Shown here: positions 8,494-17,514 of the stretch, in pieces
How the letters are laid out: each line of letters opens with the position of its first letter
How positions within the stretch are numbered: position 1 is the first letter of the stretch
Source of the DNA: CAZOWW01 sp964583765
GTDB lineage: Bacteria; Actinomycetota; Actinomycetes; Actinomycetales; Kineosporiaceae
Assembly: GCA_964583765.1 (NCBI GenBank)
Contig: CAZOWW010000003.1
Coordinates: 1 to 64,000 of the forward strand
DNA: 64,000 bases
Direction of reading: 5' to 3'
Notes under the pieces: generated by a model
What the model was told of the DNA's origin: nothing
What the model saw: only the letters and a program-made list of their open reading frames with translations
Databases searched by the model: none
Made by a program: the position numbers and the translations under genes

Positions 8494-9531
8494 TCAGGCC
8501 CGGTCGGTGGCCGGTTCCGGGACGCCGAGCACCGTCCGGGCCACCCGCACGTCCTCGTGCATCTGCGCGAGCAACTCGGCCACCCCGGAGAAGCGCACCA
8601 TCGGCCGCAGCCGGCGCACGAACTCCACGACCACGGTCTCGCCGTACAGGTCCAGGTCGTCGCGGTCCAGTACGTGGGCCTCCACCCGCCGCCCCGTGCC
8701 GGCGAAGGTCGGGTTGGTGCCCACCGAGACAGCGGCCGGCAGACGGGTGCGGTCCGGGCCGTCGCACCCCTGCTGACGCACGAGCCAGCCGGCGTACACG
8801 CCGTCCGCCGGCACCACGCCCACGGCGTCTGGCGCGAGGTTCGCGGTGGGAAAGCCGAGCTGGCGTCCCCGGTGGTCGCCGTGCACGACGAGCCCGGTCA
8901 TCCGGTGCGGCCGCCCGAGCACCTCGGCGGCTTCGTCCACCGACCCCTCGGCAACCCGCTCCCGGACCCAGGTCGAGGACCAGCGGCGCGCCGGCGCCCT
9001 CCCGAACGCCTCCGGCGAGCCGTCGGACACCGCCGGTCTCCCGAGATCGGCCACCTGTCCCCCCAGGTCGGCCACGACGTCCACCTCGAACCCGAACTCG
9101 CGGCCGAGCTCGGCCAAGGTGCTCGTGTCCCCGCTGTTGCGGTGCCCGAACCGCATGTCCTGTCCCACGACGACCAGGCGCGCGTCGAGGGAGGCCGCGA
9201 ACACCTCGGCGACGAAGCGCTTGGGCGACCAGGCGGCCAGCTCCGTGGTGAACTCCATGACCAGCGTCGCGTCCACCCCGGCCGCCCCGAGCAGCCGCAG
9301 CCGGTGCGCGAGGGTCGCCAGTGCCGCATGCGCCCGGTGAGGCTGCACCACGGCGACGGGGTGCGGATCGAAGGTCACCGCCACACAGCGCAGGCCACGC
9401 GCCCGCGCCTGTGCGGTCAGCCGTTCCAGGACCGCCTGGTGGCCACGGTGCACCCCGTCGAAATTGCCCAGGGTCACCGCTGAGGGTCCCCACCCCTGCG
9501 GGACGTCGCCGATCCGGTACCACCGCTGCAC
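8494..9531 (-). CDS. ribF: Bifunctional riboflavin kinase / FAD synthetase
   Basis: Phosphorylates riboflavin to FMN and adenylylates FMN to FAD. The N-terminal nucleotidyltransferase half has VTLGNFDGVHRGHQAVL, TFDPHPVAVV and GQDMRFGHRNSGD; the C-terminal kinase half has GRQLGFPTANLAPD and ADGVYAGWL, then GTNPTFAG. The start was placed at GTG 9531 (VQRWYRIGDVPQGWG), which matches family N-termini. The longer open frame is Arg/Gly-rich and overlaps the repetitive spacer after truB. About 345 residues. In actinomycetes ribF lies between truB and rpsO, as here. Confidence 0.95.
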   Translation of the reverse strand: MQRWYRIGDVPQGWGPSAVTLGNFDGVHRGHQAVLERLTAQARARGLRCVAVTFDPHPVAVVQPHRAHAALATLAHRLRLLGAAGVDATLVMEFTTELAAWSPKRFVAEVFAASLDARLVVVGQDMRFGHRNSGDTSTLAELGREFGFEVDVVADLGGQVADLGRPAVSDGSPEAFGRAPARRWSSTWVRERVAEGSVDEAAEVLGRPHRMTGLVVHGDHRGRQLGFPTANLAPDAVGVVPADGVYAGWLVRQQGCDGPDRTRLPAAVSVGTNPTFAGTGRRVEAHVLDRDDLDLYGETVVVEFVRRLRPMVRFSGVAELLAQMHEDVRVARTVLGVPEPATDRA

Positions 9532-9582
9532 GGGTCCCACTCTGCCAGCCCGGCCCCGGCCCCCGCCGCCCGGGGACACCGC

Positions 9583-9706
9583 GGGACGACGTACCCCAGG
9601 ACGACGTCCCGCAGGACGGCATGCGCCAGCGAACCACCGGCCAGGGGACGGCGCACGCCAGCGAACCATGCCCTCAGCGAATCACGGGCCGAGCGAGCCA
9701 CGGGCC
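9583..9706. repeat. Degenerate short tandem repeats between truB and ribF
   Basis: The spacer after the truB stop holds two sets of imperfect direct repeats: GGACGACGT...CCCCA-like units of about 15 bp (9583-9623) and CCAGCGAACCA-like units (about 9627-9706). No gene or clear terminator is seen. The composition suggests replication-slippage expansion. Confidence 0.6.
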
Positions 9707-10615
9707 TCAGAAGACGACGAGGGACCGGGCCTGTTCCGCCGACTCGTCGAGCAGGGCCACGAGCCGCCCGTCCGGTGCGAACGCGGCCACCGGGCCGGTG
9801 CCGTCCGTGCCCGAGACCGGGATCCGCTGGCCGTGCCCCACCCGTCGTACCTGGTCCTCGTCGAGCTGCCGGCAGCGGAAGGCCGCGCGGGCGGCCGAGG
9901 CCAGGGGCAGCACCGTGAACTCCTCGGCCAACTCGTCGAGCGTGCGCGCGACGTCCAGGCCGTAGGCACCGACGCAGGTGCGGCGCAGCGCGGTCAGGTG
10001 CCCGCCCACGCCCAGGGCGGCCCCGAGATCCCGGGCCAGGGCACGCACATAGGTGCCCGAGGAGCACTCCACCTCGACGTCCAGGTCGAGCACCGGTGAT
10101 CCGGCGTCCTCGGCGGCCCGCCGATCACGTACGTCGAACCGGTACACGGTGACCGGTCGCGCGGCCAGCTCGACCTCTTCGCCGGCCCGGACCCGGGCAT
10201 AGGCCCGCTGCCCGTCGACCTTCACGGCACTCACCGCGCTGGGTACCTGCAGGATCTGTCCCCGCAGCCGGGCCAACTGCTCCGCCACCTGTTCCTCGTC
10301 GACCTCCGCCGCGGACCGGCGCTCCAACACCTCGCCCTGGGCGTCGTCGCTGCGGGTACGCACACCCAGCCGGATCGTCGCGGAATACGCCTTGCGGGCC
10401 CCGATCAGGTAGGTGAGGAGTTTCGTCGCCCGCTCGATGCCCAGGACCAGCACCCCGGTCGCCATCGGGTCCAGCGTGCCGGCATGCCCCACCCGACGGG
10501 TGTGCGCGAGCCGACGCACGCGGGCGACGACGTCGTGGGAGGTGCAGCCCGCGGGCTTGTCCACCACGACCAGGGCGCCCACGCCGACGCCGGAGGAACC
10601 GGTCACGGCGCCCAC
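9707..10615 (-). CDS. truB: tRNA pseudouridine(55) synthase
   Basis: Converts U55 of tRNA to pseudouridine. The N-terminus has VVDKPAGCTSHDVVARVRR and the catalytic aspartate motif GHAGTLDPMATGVLVLGIERATKLL; further on are KAYSATIRLG, VPSAVSAVKVDGQRAYARVRAG and the SSGTYVRALARDLG motif, so all three TruB motifs are intact. About 302 residues. GTG 10615 lies inside the end of rbfA (13-base overlap), so the two genes are probably one transcriptional and translational unit; a slightly later GTG is possible. Confidence 0.96.
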   Translation of the reverse strand: MGAVTGSSGVGVGALVVVDKPAGCTSHDVVARVRRLAHTRRVGHAGTLDPMATGVLVLGIERATKLLTYLIGARKAYSATIRLGVRTRSDDAQGEVLERRSAAEVDEEQVAEQLARLRGQILQVPSAVSAVKVDGQRAYARVRAGEEVELAARPVTVYRFDVRDRRAAEDAGSPVLDLDVEVECSSGTYVRALARDLGAALGVGGHLTALRRTCVGAYGLDVARTLDELAEEFTVLPLASAARAAFRCRQLDEDQVRRVGHGQRIPVSGTDGTGPVAAFAPDGRLVALLDESAEQARSLVVF

Positions 10616-11130
10616 GCGTGACCACCCGGGTGGTCCGCGACCCGGTCACCGTCCCCGGCCGGGGACGACCGCGGAAGGGTCTCCCCCTCCCCCTCGTCCT
10701 CGTCCTCGTCGACGGCCGGGTGCCGGTAGGGATCGGAGTCGCCCGCGTAGCTCGCGCCAGCGGCCTGCGCGGCGACATCCGCGTCCCGGGCCGCTGCCGT
10801 GCGCAGCAGGTCGTTGATGTGTGCGGCGGTCTCCGGCACCGCGTCCGCGATGAACTCCAGGGTGGGCGTCAACCGGATGCCGGTACGCCGCCCGACCTCC
10901 GAGCGCAGGACCCCCTTGGCGCTCTCGAGGGCGGCCGCCGAGGAGGCGCGGTCATGGCTGTCGCCGAGCACCGTGTAGAAGACGGTCGCGTGCTGCAGGT
11001 CGTTGGTCACCCGGGCGTCCGTGACCGTCACGAACCCCAGGCGCGGATCCTTCACCCGCTTCTCCAAGGCCTCCGCGACCACCTCACGGATCCGGTCGGC
11101 GAGCTTGCGGGCCCGGGCGGTGCCGGTCAT
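10603..11130 (-). CDS. rbfA: 30S ribosome-binding factor RbfA
   Basis: Cold-shock and 16S-maturation factor acting on the 30S head and 17S rRNA. The sequence has the RbfA KH-like core: ARKLADRIREVVAEALEKRVKDPRLG, VTVTDARVTNDLQHATVFYTVLG and SEVGRRTGIRLTPTLEFIAD. ATG 11130 was chosen for its GGAGGAG six bases upstream; the longer frame adds about 35 residues of uncertain value. The C-terminus ends in an acidic tail (DEDEDEGEGE) longer than in most relatives. It overlaps truB by 13 bases. Confidence 0.93.
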   Translation of the reverse strand: MTGTARARKLADRIREVVAEALEKRVKDPRLGFVTVTDARVTNDLQHATVFYTVLGDSHDRASSAAALESAKGVLRSEVGRRTGIRLTPTLEFIADAVPETAAHINDLLRTAAARDADVAAQAAGASYAGDSDPYRHPAVDEDEDEGEGETLPRSSPAGDGDRVADHPGGHAWAP

Positions 11131-11218
11131 GGTCTCCTCCCGGAGAGTGTGTCGGAACTGCTGTCGGAAAGTTTGTGCCATCTCCCCGCCGCCGCGGGAC
11201 CGGTCCCATCGTCGTGAA

Positions 11219-11261
11219 CCGGGTCTCGTCACCACCGAGCCGGTCTCGTCACCACCGGGCC
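11219..11261. repeat. Two-copy tandem repeat of about 20 bp upstream of rbfA
   Basis: Two near-identical units around GGTCTCGTCACCACCG lie in the 184-bp spacer between ylxP and rbfA, after the ylxP stop in transcription order. No gene or other signal was seen in the spacer. Confidence 0.7.
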
Positions 11262-11314
11262 GGGCCGGTTTCCCTGTCTCGGGGCTGGTCCGGCTGCCAC
11301 GGGGCCGGGAGCGC

Positions 11315-11611
11315 TCAGTCGTCCTCGTCGTCCCAGATGCGGATCCGGGTACCGAGCACCTCCGCCTCCGGTCGGTCCGCGACGAGGCGCTCGCAGGACT
11401 CCAGCACCCGGCGCAGGAAGGCGGCGTCCCCGGAGACCAGCGCGACGCCGATCTCGGACCGGCGGTGCAGGTCCTGGTGACCCGTCTCGGCCGCGCTCAC
11501 CTCGAACCGGCGCCGGAGTTCGGCCACGATGGGGCGCACCACGGACCGCTTCTCCTTGAGCGAGTGCACGTCGCCCAGGAGCAGGTCGATGCTCAACGTC
11601 CCGATCTGCAC
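11315..11611 (-). CDS. ylxP: DUF503 / YlxP-like protein
   Basis: A 98-residue protein beginning at GTG 11611 (QIGTLSIDLLLGDVHSLKEKRSVVRPI), the typical DUF503 N-terminus, with VGVALVSG-like and LGTRIRIWDD ends. YlxP proteins are encoded between infB and rbfA in many Gram-positive bacteria and are thought to help ribosome assembly; the molecular role is not firmly known. It sits between an infB terminator hairpin and rbfA, so it may be transcribed with rbfA-truB-ribF rather than infB. Confidence 0.88.
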   Translation of the reverse strand: MQIGTLSIDLLLGDVHSLKEKRSVVRPIVAELRRRFEVSAAETGHQDLHRRSEIGVALVSGDAAFLRRVLESCERLVADRPEAEVLGTRIRIWDDEDD

Positions 11612-11727
11612 GATGTCCCCACCTTGACGACGACCCCGGACCCGGTGCCCACGGCACAGCGACGCTCCCGATCCGGGCCCCGACCCAGGCTCGGGTCGAG
11701 GCCCGGGTACGGAGCCAGGAGAACGGC

Positions 11728-11756
11728 GGGTGGGGCCGGTCGGACCGGCCCCACCC
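11728..11756. terminator. Strong hairpin after infB
   Basis: A 13-bp perfect inverted repeat (11728-11740 with 11744-11756; arm GGGTGGGGCCGGT) with a 3-nt loop starts nine bases after the infB stop on the minus strand. There is no U-tract, as is usual for actinobacterial terminators. It should end or attenuate the rimP-nusA-ylxR-infB transcript. Confidence 0.8.
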
Positions 11757-11764
11757 CTGCTCGT

Positions 11765-14700
11765 TCAGGCCCGGGGCTTCTCACGGATCTCGAACGTCTC
11801 GATCATGTCGCCCGTTCGGATGTCGTTGTACGAGCCGAGTCCGATACCGCACTCGTACCCGTCGCGGACCTCGGTGATGTCGTCCTTGAACCGGCGCAGG
11901 GACTCGATCGCCAGACTCTCGGACACCACGACGCCGTCGCGGACCAGCCGTGCCTTGGCGTTGCGTCGGATCTCGCCCGTACGCACCAGACAGCCCGCGA
12001 TGTTGCCGAAGCGGCTCGACCGGAACACCTCGCGCACCTCGGCCGAACCGAGCTGCACCTCCTCGAACTCCGGCTTGAGCATGCCCTTGAGGGCCGCCTC
12101 GATCTCCTCGATCGCCTGGTAGATGACCGAGTAGTGCCGGATGTCGATGCCCTCGCGCTCGGCCAGGTCGCCGACCTTCTCCGCCGGACGGACGTTGAAG
12201 CCGACGATGATCGCGCTCGAGGCCACGGCCAGGTTCACGTTGTTCATCGTGATGGCACCCACGCCGCGGTCGATGACCTGCAGCTCGACCTCTTCGCCCA
12301 CGTCGATCTGGAGCAGGGCGTCCTCGAGGGCCTCGACCGAACCGGCCACGTCGCCCTTGAGGATGAGGTTGAGGGTCTGCACCTTGCCCATTTCGAGGGC
12401 CTTGGTGAAGTCCTCCAGGCTGATGCGCTTGCGGCGCTTGGCGAGCACGGCGGCCCGCTCCACGGCCTCGCGCTTCTCGGCGATCTGCCGCGCGGTCCGG
12501 TCGTCCGGTGCCACGAGGAAGGTGTCGCCGGCCCTCGGCACCGAGGTCAGACCGAGCACCTGCACCGGGCGGGACGGTTCGGCCTGGTTGACCAGGTCGC
12601 CGTTCTCGTCGAGCATCGCCCGCACCCGGCCGTAGGCGGTGCCGGCCACGATCGCGTCCCCGACGTGCAGGGTTCCGGACTGCACCAGCACCGTGGCCAC
12701 GGGGCCGCGGCCGCGGTCGAGGTTGGCCTCGATCGCCACTCCGCGGGCGTCCTTGTCCGGGTTCGCCGTGAGCTCCAGCGCGGCGTCGGCGGTCAACAGC
12801 ACCGCCTCCAGGACGGCGTCGATGTTGATCCGCTGCTTGGCCGAGATGTCCACGAACATCGTGTCGCCGCCGTACTCCTCGGCGACCAGGTTGTACTCGG
12901 TCAGCTGCTGACGGATCTTGGCAGGGTTCGCACCCTCCTTGTCGATCTTGTTCACTGCCACGACCACCGGCACTCCGGCCGCCTGGGCGTGGTTCAGTGC
13001 CTCGATCGTCTGCGGCATCACGCCGTCGTCGGCCGCGACCACCAGCACCGCGATGTCGGTCACCCGGGCACCACGAGCACGCATGGCGGTGAACGCCTCG
13101 TGACCCGGGGTGTCGATGAAGGTGATCGCGCGGTCGATGCCCTCGTGCTCGAAGTGCACCTGGTAGGCACCGATGTGCTGGGTGATGCCACCGGCCTCGC
13201 CGGCCACCACGTTCGCGTGCCGGACCGCGTCCAGCAGCTTGGTCTTGCCGTGGTCGACGTGACCCATGACGGTGACCACGGGCGGACGGGCCTGGAGGAA
13301 CTCGACGTCCCCCTCGACCTCCCCGCCCAGGTCGATGTCGAAGGACTCCAGCAGCTCGCGGTCCTCGTCCTCGGGCGAGACCACCTGGATGTCGTAGCCG
13401 AGCTCGGCGCCCAGCAGGCGGAAGGTGTCCTCGTCGAGGGACTGCGTCGCCGTGGCCATCTCGCCCAGGTGGAAGAGCACCGTGACGAGGCTGGCCGGGT
13501 TGGCATTGATCTTGTCGGCGAAGTCCGTCAGCGAGGAACCCCGGCGCAGGCGGACGACGGTGCGCCCGTCCCCGCGGGGGACCTGCACACCCCCCGCCAT
13601 GGGGGCCTGCATGTTGTCGAACTCCTGGCGCCGCTGCTTCTTCGACTTCCGACCGCGCACCGGGCGGCCACCGGCGCGACCGAACGCGCCCTGCGTACCG
13701 CCACGGCCACCGCCGCCCTTGCCGAAGCCGCGACCCGCCGCGGGTGCACCGGGACCGCCGCCGGGCGCGCCGCCGCCGGGACGACCCGCACCGAATCCGG
13801 GACGACCGCCGCCGCCGGGACGACCGGGACCACCCGTGCCACCGCCGGGACGACCGGGACCACCCGTGCCGCCACCGGGACGACCGACCGAGGTACGACC
13901 GGGCATGAGACCGGGGTTGGGCCGCGGCGGCATCGAGCCGGGGCTCGGACGGGGACCGCCGGGGCGATCGCCGCCGGCCGGGCGGGCGCCGCCCTGCGGA
14001 CGGGGCATGCCCTGCGACGGGGCGAACGGGTTGTTGCCCGGACGGGAAGCGCCACCGCCACCACCGCCGGGACGGGGCATGCCCTGCGACGAGGCGAACG
14101 GATTGTTGCCCGGACGGGGAGCACCGCCACCGGGGCGGGGCCCGCGGGACGCGCCCTGGGGACCGCGACCGCCGCCGGACTCAGCCGGGCGGCCGCCCTG
14201 ACCCTGCGGACGTCCGCCGGGGCCCGGGCGCGGACCGCCCTGACCACCACGCGCGGACGGCCCGGCAGGTCGCTGCGAACCGGGGGCCGCGGGCCGCGGC
14301 GCGCCGGGACCGGGCCGGGCGCCGGACGGCGCCGACCGGGCGGGGATCGAGGGAAGACCTGCGGGCGAGGCCGGGCGCGGGCCCGGGCGCTGTCCCGTCC
14401 CTGGACGGGTGGACGGCGCCGCCGGGGCGGATGCTGCCGGGGCCGGCGCGGTCGGGGCCGATGCGGCGGGGGCCACCGGTGCCACGGGGGCAACCGGGAT
14501 CTCCGGCACGGACGGGGCCGGCGCGGTCGGGGCCGATGCGGCGGGGGCCACCGGGGCCACCGGGGCCGACGCCGGGCCGGGACGTGTGCCCGGCCGGGCA
14601 CTCGGACGGATCCCGGGCTTCGCACCGGGCACCGCACTCGGGCCGGAACGGGTCGGGGCCGACGGAGCCTGGGCTGTCGGTGCGGAGACCGGCGCCTGGG

Positions 14701-14992
14701 CGGAGGCTGCGGGAACCGCGGGCGTCGTCGCGGCAGGTCGAGCCGGAGCCGGCTTGGCCGATACGGGGGCGGAGGGGCTTCCCGGCGCGGCCGGGGAGGG
14801 GGAACCTCCACCACGGCGCCCGGAACGGGCCAGCTCGCCGGGGAGGTTCTCACGGAGCCGACGCACAACGGGCGGCTCGACAGTGGACGATGCAGAACGG
14901 ACGAACTCGCCCATCTCTTGCAGCTTGGCCATCACGACCTTGCTCTCGATTCCGAGCTCTTTCGCGAGCTCGTAGACCCGGACCTTTGCCAC
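11765..14992 (-). CDS. infB: Translation initiation factor IF-2
   Basis: GTPase that brings initiator fMet-tRNA to the ribosome. The N-terminal IF2 helix domain (VRVYELAKELGIESKVVMAKLQEMGEFVRSA) is followed by a disordered Pro/Gly/Ala/Arg-rich stretch from about residue 50 to 440. A second N-domain segment (VRLRRGSSLTDFADKINANPASLV) and the G domain follow, with G1 GHVDHGKT near residue 575, then GITQHIGAY, DTPGHEAF and NKID, and domains II-IV. The total is 1075 residues, long because of the linker. The linker carries tandem elements such as NNPFASSQGMPRP/NNPFAPSQGMPRP. AGGAGAG precedes GTG 14992 closely. Confidence 0.97.
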   Translation of the reverse strand: MAKVRVYELAKELGIESKVVMAKLQEMGEFVRSASSTVEPPVVRRLRENLPGELARSGRRGGGSPSPAAPGSPSAPVSAKPAPARPAATTPAVPAASAQAPVSAPTAQAPSAPTRSGPSAVPGAKPGIRPSARPGTRPGPASAPVAPVAPAASAPTAPAPSVPEIPVAPVAPVAPAASAPTAPAPAASAPAAPSTRPGTGQRPGPRPASPAGLPSIPARSAPSGARPGPGAPRPAAPGSQRPAGPSARGGQGGPRPGPGGRPQGQGGRPAESGGGRGPQGASRGPRPGGGAPRPGNNPFASSQGMPRPGGGGGGASRPGNNPFAPSQGMPRPQGGARPAGGDRPGGPRPSPGSMPPRPNPGLMPGRTSVGRPGGGTGGPGRPGGGTGGPGRPGGGGRPGFGAGRPGGGAPGGGPGAPAAGRGFGKGGGGRGGTQGAFGRAGGRPVRGRKSKKQRRQEFDNMQAPMAGGVQVPRGDGRTVVRLRRGSSLTDFADKINANPASLVTVLFHLGEMATATQSLDEDTFRLLGAELGYDIQVVSPEDEDRELLESFDIDLGGEVEGDVEFLQARPPVVTVMGHVDHGKTKLLDAVRHANVVAGEAGGITQHIGAYQVHFEHEGIDRAITFIDTPGHEAFTAMRARGARVTDIAVLVVAADDGVMPQTIEALNHAQAAGVPVVVAVNKIDKEGANPAKIRQQLTEYNLVAEEYGGDTMFVDISAKQRINIDAVLEAVLLTADAALELTANPDKDARGVAIEANLDRGRGPVATVLVQSGTLHVGDAIVAGTAYGRVRAMLDENGDLVNQAEPSRPVQVLGLTSVPRAGDTFLVAPDDRTARQIAEKREAVERAAVLAKRRKRISLEDFTKALEMGKVQTLNLILKGDVAGSVEALEDALLQIDVGEEVELQVIDRGVGAITMNNVNLAVASSAIIVGFNVRPAEKVGDLAEREGIDIRHYSVIYQAIEEIEAALKGMLKPEFEEVQLGSAEVREVFRSSRFGNIAGCLVRTGEIRRNAKARLVRDGVVVSESLAIESLRRFKDDITEVRDGYECGIGLGSYNDIRTGDMIETFEIREKPRA

Positions 14993-15072
14993 TTCTCTCC
15001 TGTCTCGGTCCGGGCCGGGGTTACACAGGCGCGGACCGTCGTTACGGCTGGGGGGCGTTCATTGCTGCGCGC

Positions 15073-15657
15073 TCATCGGGTGCTCATCAGCTTCTGACCC
15101 GCTTCCGGCTCGGACGGATGGTGCTGTTCCTGTCTGATGGTCGTGCCGTACCCCACGGTGGTCCGTGTCTCAACCACCGTGGTCCGTACTTCGGCCACCG
15201 TGGTCCGTGCTTCATCCCCCGAGGTCACTGCATCCCGGGAGGCACGCGCCCTGGTGGGGGGTGCCGTACGAGGCCAGTCCTGCGCGACGGCTCGCAGCCC
15301 GGCCAGGTCGAGCGATCCGCTCCGGCGTAGCGCCCGAGGGAACGCCCGGCGTCGGTCGGCCAGGTCGAGACAACCCAGGTCACGGTGCACCCAGGCCCCT
15401 CGCCCCGGAAGCCTGTGCCCCGGGTCGGGGACGACGGACCAGACACCGTCGACCTCGGCCAGAACCACTCGCAGCAGGACGGACTGATCATCGCGGCTGC
15501 GGCATCCCACGCACGTGCGCTCATGACGAGTGCGGTGCTGACACGTGCTGGGTTCACACGCGCACTGCCGACACGTACAGGGTTCACACGTACGGGGATA
15601 ACGAACCACTCGACCGGTCAACCTCAGTCTATCCCCACCCGGAACCGGTGAACTCAC
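15073..15657 (-). CDS. ylxR: YlxR family (DUF448) RNA-binding protein with extended ends
   Basis: The conserved core is clear: RTCVGCRSRDDQSVLLRVV, then LPGRGAWVHRDLGCLDLADRRRAFPRALR, as in YlxR proteins encoded between nusA and infB. GTG 15657 overlaps the nusA stop (GTGA), so coupled translation is plausible and gives 194 residues, about twice the usual length. The N-terminal extension is cysteine-rich (CEPCTCRQCACEPSTC) and is built by a 30-bp in-frame tandem duplication. The C-terminal tail has three 7-residue units starting RTTV, from a 21-bp tandem repeat. A start nearer the core is possible, but no ATG/GTG with a good ribosome-binding site is seen there. Streptomyces YlxR-type proteins are thought to be nucleic-acid-binding. 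Confidence 0.85.
   Translation of the reverse strand: MSSPVPGGDRLRLTGRVVRYPRTCEPCTCRQCACEPSTCQHRTRHERTCVGCRSRDDQSVLLRVVLAEVDGVWSVVPDPGHRLPGRGAWVHRDLGCLDLADRRRAFPRALRRSGSLDLAGLRAVAQDWPRTAPPTRARASRDAVTSGDEARTTVAEVRTTVVETRTTVGYGTTIRQEQHHPSEPEAGQKLMSTR
15153..15215. repeat. 3 x 21-bp in-frame tandem repeat in ylxR tail
   Basis: Three units of 21 bp (15153-15173, 15174-15194, 15195-15215) share the core CCACCGTGGTCCGT with few changes. Being a multiple of three they keep frame and encode three RTTV-initiated heptapeptides near the YlxR C-terminus. Confidence 0.88.
15536..15595. repeat. 2 x 30-bp in-frame tandem repeat in ylxR N-terminus
   Basis: Units 15536-15565 and 15566-15595 share the cores GACACGT and GGGTTCACACG at the same spacing. 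On the minus strand they encode the Cys-rich decapeptides that make up the YlxR N-terminal extension, if translation starts at the GTGA overlap with nusA. Confidence 0.8.
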
Positions 15658-16757
15658 CGGTGCGGGTCGGCGGTCGTGTCACGATCGCGTCTCAGGTCGA
15701 TCGCCGACCTGGCCCCGGACGCAGGTCGCGGTACTCCTCCGGGCTGCCGGGCGGACGCCGGGACCGGTTGACGTGCGGTGCCGGCGGCCTCGGGATCCGT
15801 GTCCGAGCGGATGTCGATCCGCCACCCGGTCAACTTCGCCGCGAGACGCGCGTTCTGGCCCTCCTTGCCGATCGCCAGCGAGAGCTGGTAGTCGGGGACG
15901 ATCACGCGCACGGACTTGCTCGCCTCGTCCGTGATCTGGGCGGAGACCACCTTGGCCGGCGAGAGCGCGCTGGCCACGAAGGCCGCGGGGTCGTCGCTGT
16001 AGTCGATGATGTCGATCTTCTCGCCGTGCAGTTCGTTGACCACCGCGCGCACCCGCTGGCCCATCGGCCCGATGCAGGCACCCTTGGCGTTGAGTCCCTG
16101 GACGCGTGCCCGCACCGCGACCTTCGACCGGTGTCCGGCCTCCCGGGCGACGGTGACGATCTCCACACTCGAGTCGGCGATCTCGGGGACCTCCAGCGCG
16201 AACAGCTTGCGCACGAGGTTGGGGTGGGTCCGGGACAGGGTGATCGACGGGCCCTTGAGCCCCTTGCGCACCCCGACCACGAAGCACCTCAGCCGCTGCC
16301 CGTGCCGGTAGTCCTCGCCGGGGACCTGCTCGGCCGGGGGCAGCACACCCTCGACGGCGCCCAGATCGACGTGGACCATCCTCGGGTCGGAGCTCTGCTG
16401 GATCACCCCGGCGACGATGTCACCCTCACGGCCCCGGAACTCCCCGAGCACGTGCTCGTCCTCGACGTCCCGCAGCCGCTGAAGGATCGTCTGCCGGGCG
16501 GTCGTCGCGGCGATCCGGCCGAAGCCCTCCGGGGTGTCGTCCCACTCCCGCACCAGGGCACCGGCGTCGTCCAGTTCCTGCGCCCAGACCACGACCTGCC
16601 CACTGGCCCGGTCCAGTTCCACGCGAGCCGTGGCACGAGCACCGTCCGTGCGGTGGTAGGCCAACAGCAGCGCCTGCTCAATGGTGCGGACGAGCACCTC
16701 GAACGGGATTTCCTTCTCCCGCTCCAGGACCCGCAACGCGGCCATGTCGATGTTCAT
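15654..16757 (-). CDS. nusA: Transcription termination/antitermination factor NusA
   Basis: RNA-polymerase-associated elongation, pausing and termination factor. The N-terminal domain begins MNIDMAALRVLEREKEIPFEVLVRTIEQALLLAYHRT. It is followed by the S1 domain (GREGDIVAGVIQQ...VHVDLGAVEGVLPPAEQVPGE) and two KH domains (SRTHPNLVRKLFALEVPEI; LNAKGACIGPMGQRVRAVVNELHGEKIDII; VPDYQLSLAIGKEGQNARLAAKLTGWRIDI). The acidic C-terminal repeats of proteobacteria are absent, as is normal here. ATG 16757 shares a base with the rimP stop (TGATG), giving 367 residues; a TTG one codon earlier is also possible. Confidence 0.96.
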   Translation of the reverse strand: MNIDMAALRVLEREKEIPFEVLVRTIEQALLLAYHRTDGARATARVELDRASGQVVVWAQELDDAGALVREWDDTPEGFGRIAATTARQTILQRLRDVEDEHVLGEFRGREGDIVAGVIQQSSDPRMVHVDLGAVEGVLPPAEQVPGEDYRHGQRLRCFVVGVRKGLKGPSITLSRTHPNLVRKLFALEVPEIADSSVEIVTVAREAGHRSKVAVRARVQGLNAKGACIGPMGQRVRAVVNELHGEKIDIIDYSDDPAAFVASALSPAKVVSAQITDEASKSVRVIVPDYQLSLAIGKEGQNARLAAKLTGWRIDIRSDTDPEAAGTARQPVPASARQPGGVPRPASGARSAIDLRRDRDTTADPHR

Positions 16758-17326
16758 CAACCCTCCCGACCGGCGTCGTCGCCGATGTCGGAGCCGGCGA
16801 CGGGCCCTGGCGCGCCGTCCCCTGCCTCGTCGTCCCCCATGTCCTGGTCCGGGGCGTCGTCCACGTTCAGTCGGCCGAACTCCACCTCAACCCGGCCCCG
16901 GACCACCTCGGCCCAGGGCAGTCGCCGGCCCTCAGCCACCACGATCCCCTCGTCGTCCACCGCGATCAGGCGGGCCTCGAGGCCTTCCCCCGACCGGGTG
17001 ACCACGTGCACCAGGCGCCCTCGCGCCCGCATCCAGTGCCGCCGCTGGGTCAGCGGACGGTCCGCGCCGGGAGAACTGACCTCCAGCACGTATGGAGTGC
17101 CGCCCATCACATCGCCCTCGTCGAGCGCGGCGGACACGTCCTGCGCCGCACGGGCGACCGTGTCCATCGCCACGCCCCCGACCTCGGTCTCCGGCAGGTC
17201 CACGGTCACCCGCAGCACGCGCCGCCGGCCGGCCGGAGTGATCGTCACGTCCTCGACCACGAGGCCGGACCGGGCCACCACAGGCTCCACGAGAGCGCGC
17301 ACGGCCTGCGCAGACGTCGTTGCCAC
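16757..17326 (-). CDS. rimP: Ribosome maturation factor RimP
   Basis: Assists 30S maturation. The start at GTG 17326 has a near-perfect GCAGGAGGAAACC upstream and gives VATTSAQAVRALVEPVVARSGLVVEDVTITPAGRRRVLRVTVD, then LDEGDVMGGTPYVLEVSSPGADRPL, the RimP hallmark, and a C-terminal SH3-like part ending in an acidic tail. About 189 residues. It heads the rimP-nusA-ylxR-infB operon, and the next gene upstream is divergent. Confidence 0.95.
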   Translation of the reverse strand: MATTSAQAVRALVEPVVARSGLVVEDVTITPAGRRRVLRVTVDLPETEVGGVAMDTVARAAQDVSAALDEGDVMGGTPYVLEVSSPGADRPLTQRRHWMRARGRLVHVVTRSGEGLEARLIAVDDEGIVVAEGRRLPWAEVVRGRVEVEFGRLNVDDAPDQDMGDDEAGDGAPGPVAGSDIGDDAGREG

Positions 17327-17514
17327 CGGTTTCCTCCTGCCCGCAGCGACCTGGCCGAGTCGCTGATGTCCCTGGCCGTGGATGTGCCCGACACCACGTG
17401 CGGCCGCGGGCCGCCTGCTCCAGAGTACCCACCGGCGGGCCCCCTGGCGTCGCCCGCGACGGCAGCAGCCCGTGGGACGATCGCTTCGTGCCGTTCGTCG
17501 CCCACCCTCGACCG

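Noticed and set aside
11003..15097. Plus-strand frame of over 1300 codons opposite rbfA-ylxP-infB
   Set aside because: Antisense to well-identified genes; composition is Arg/Gly/His-rich and there is no family resemblance.
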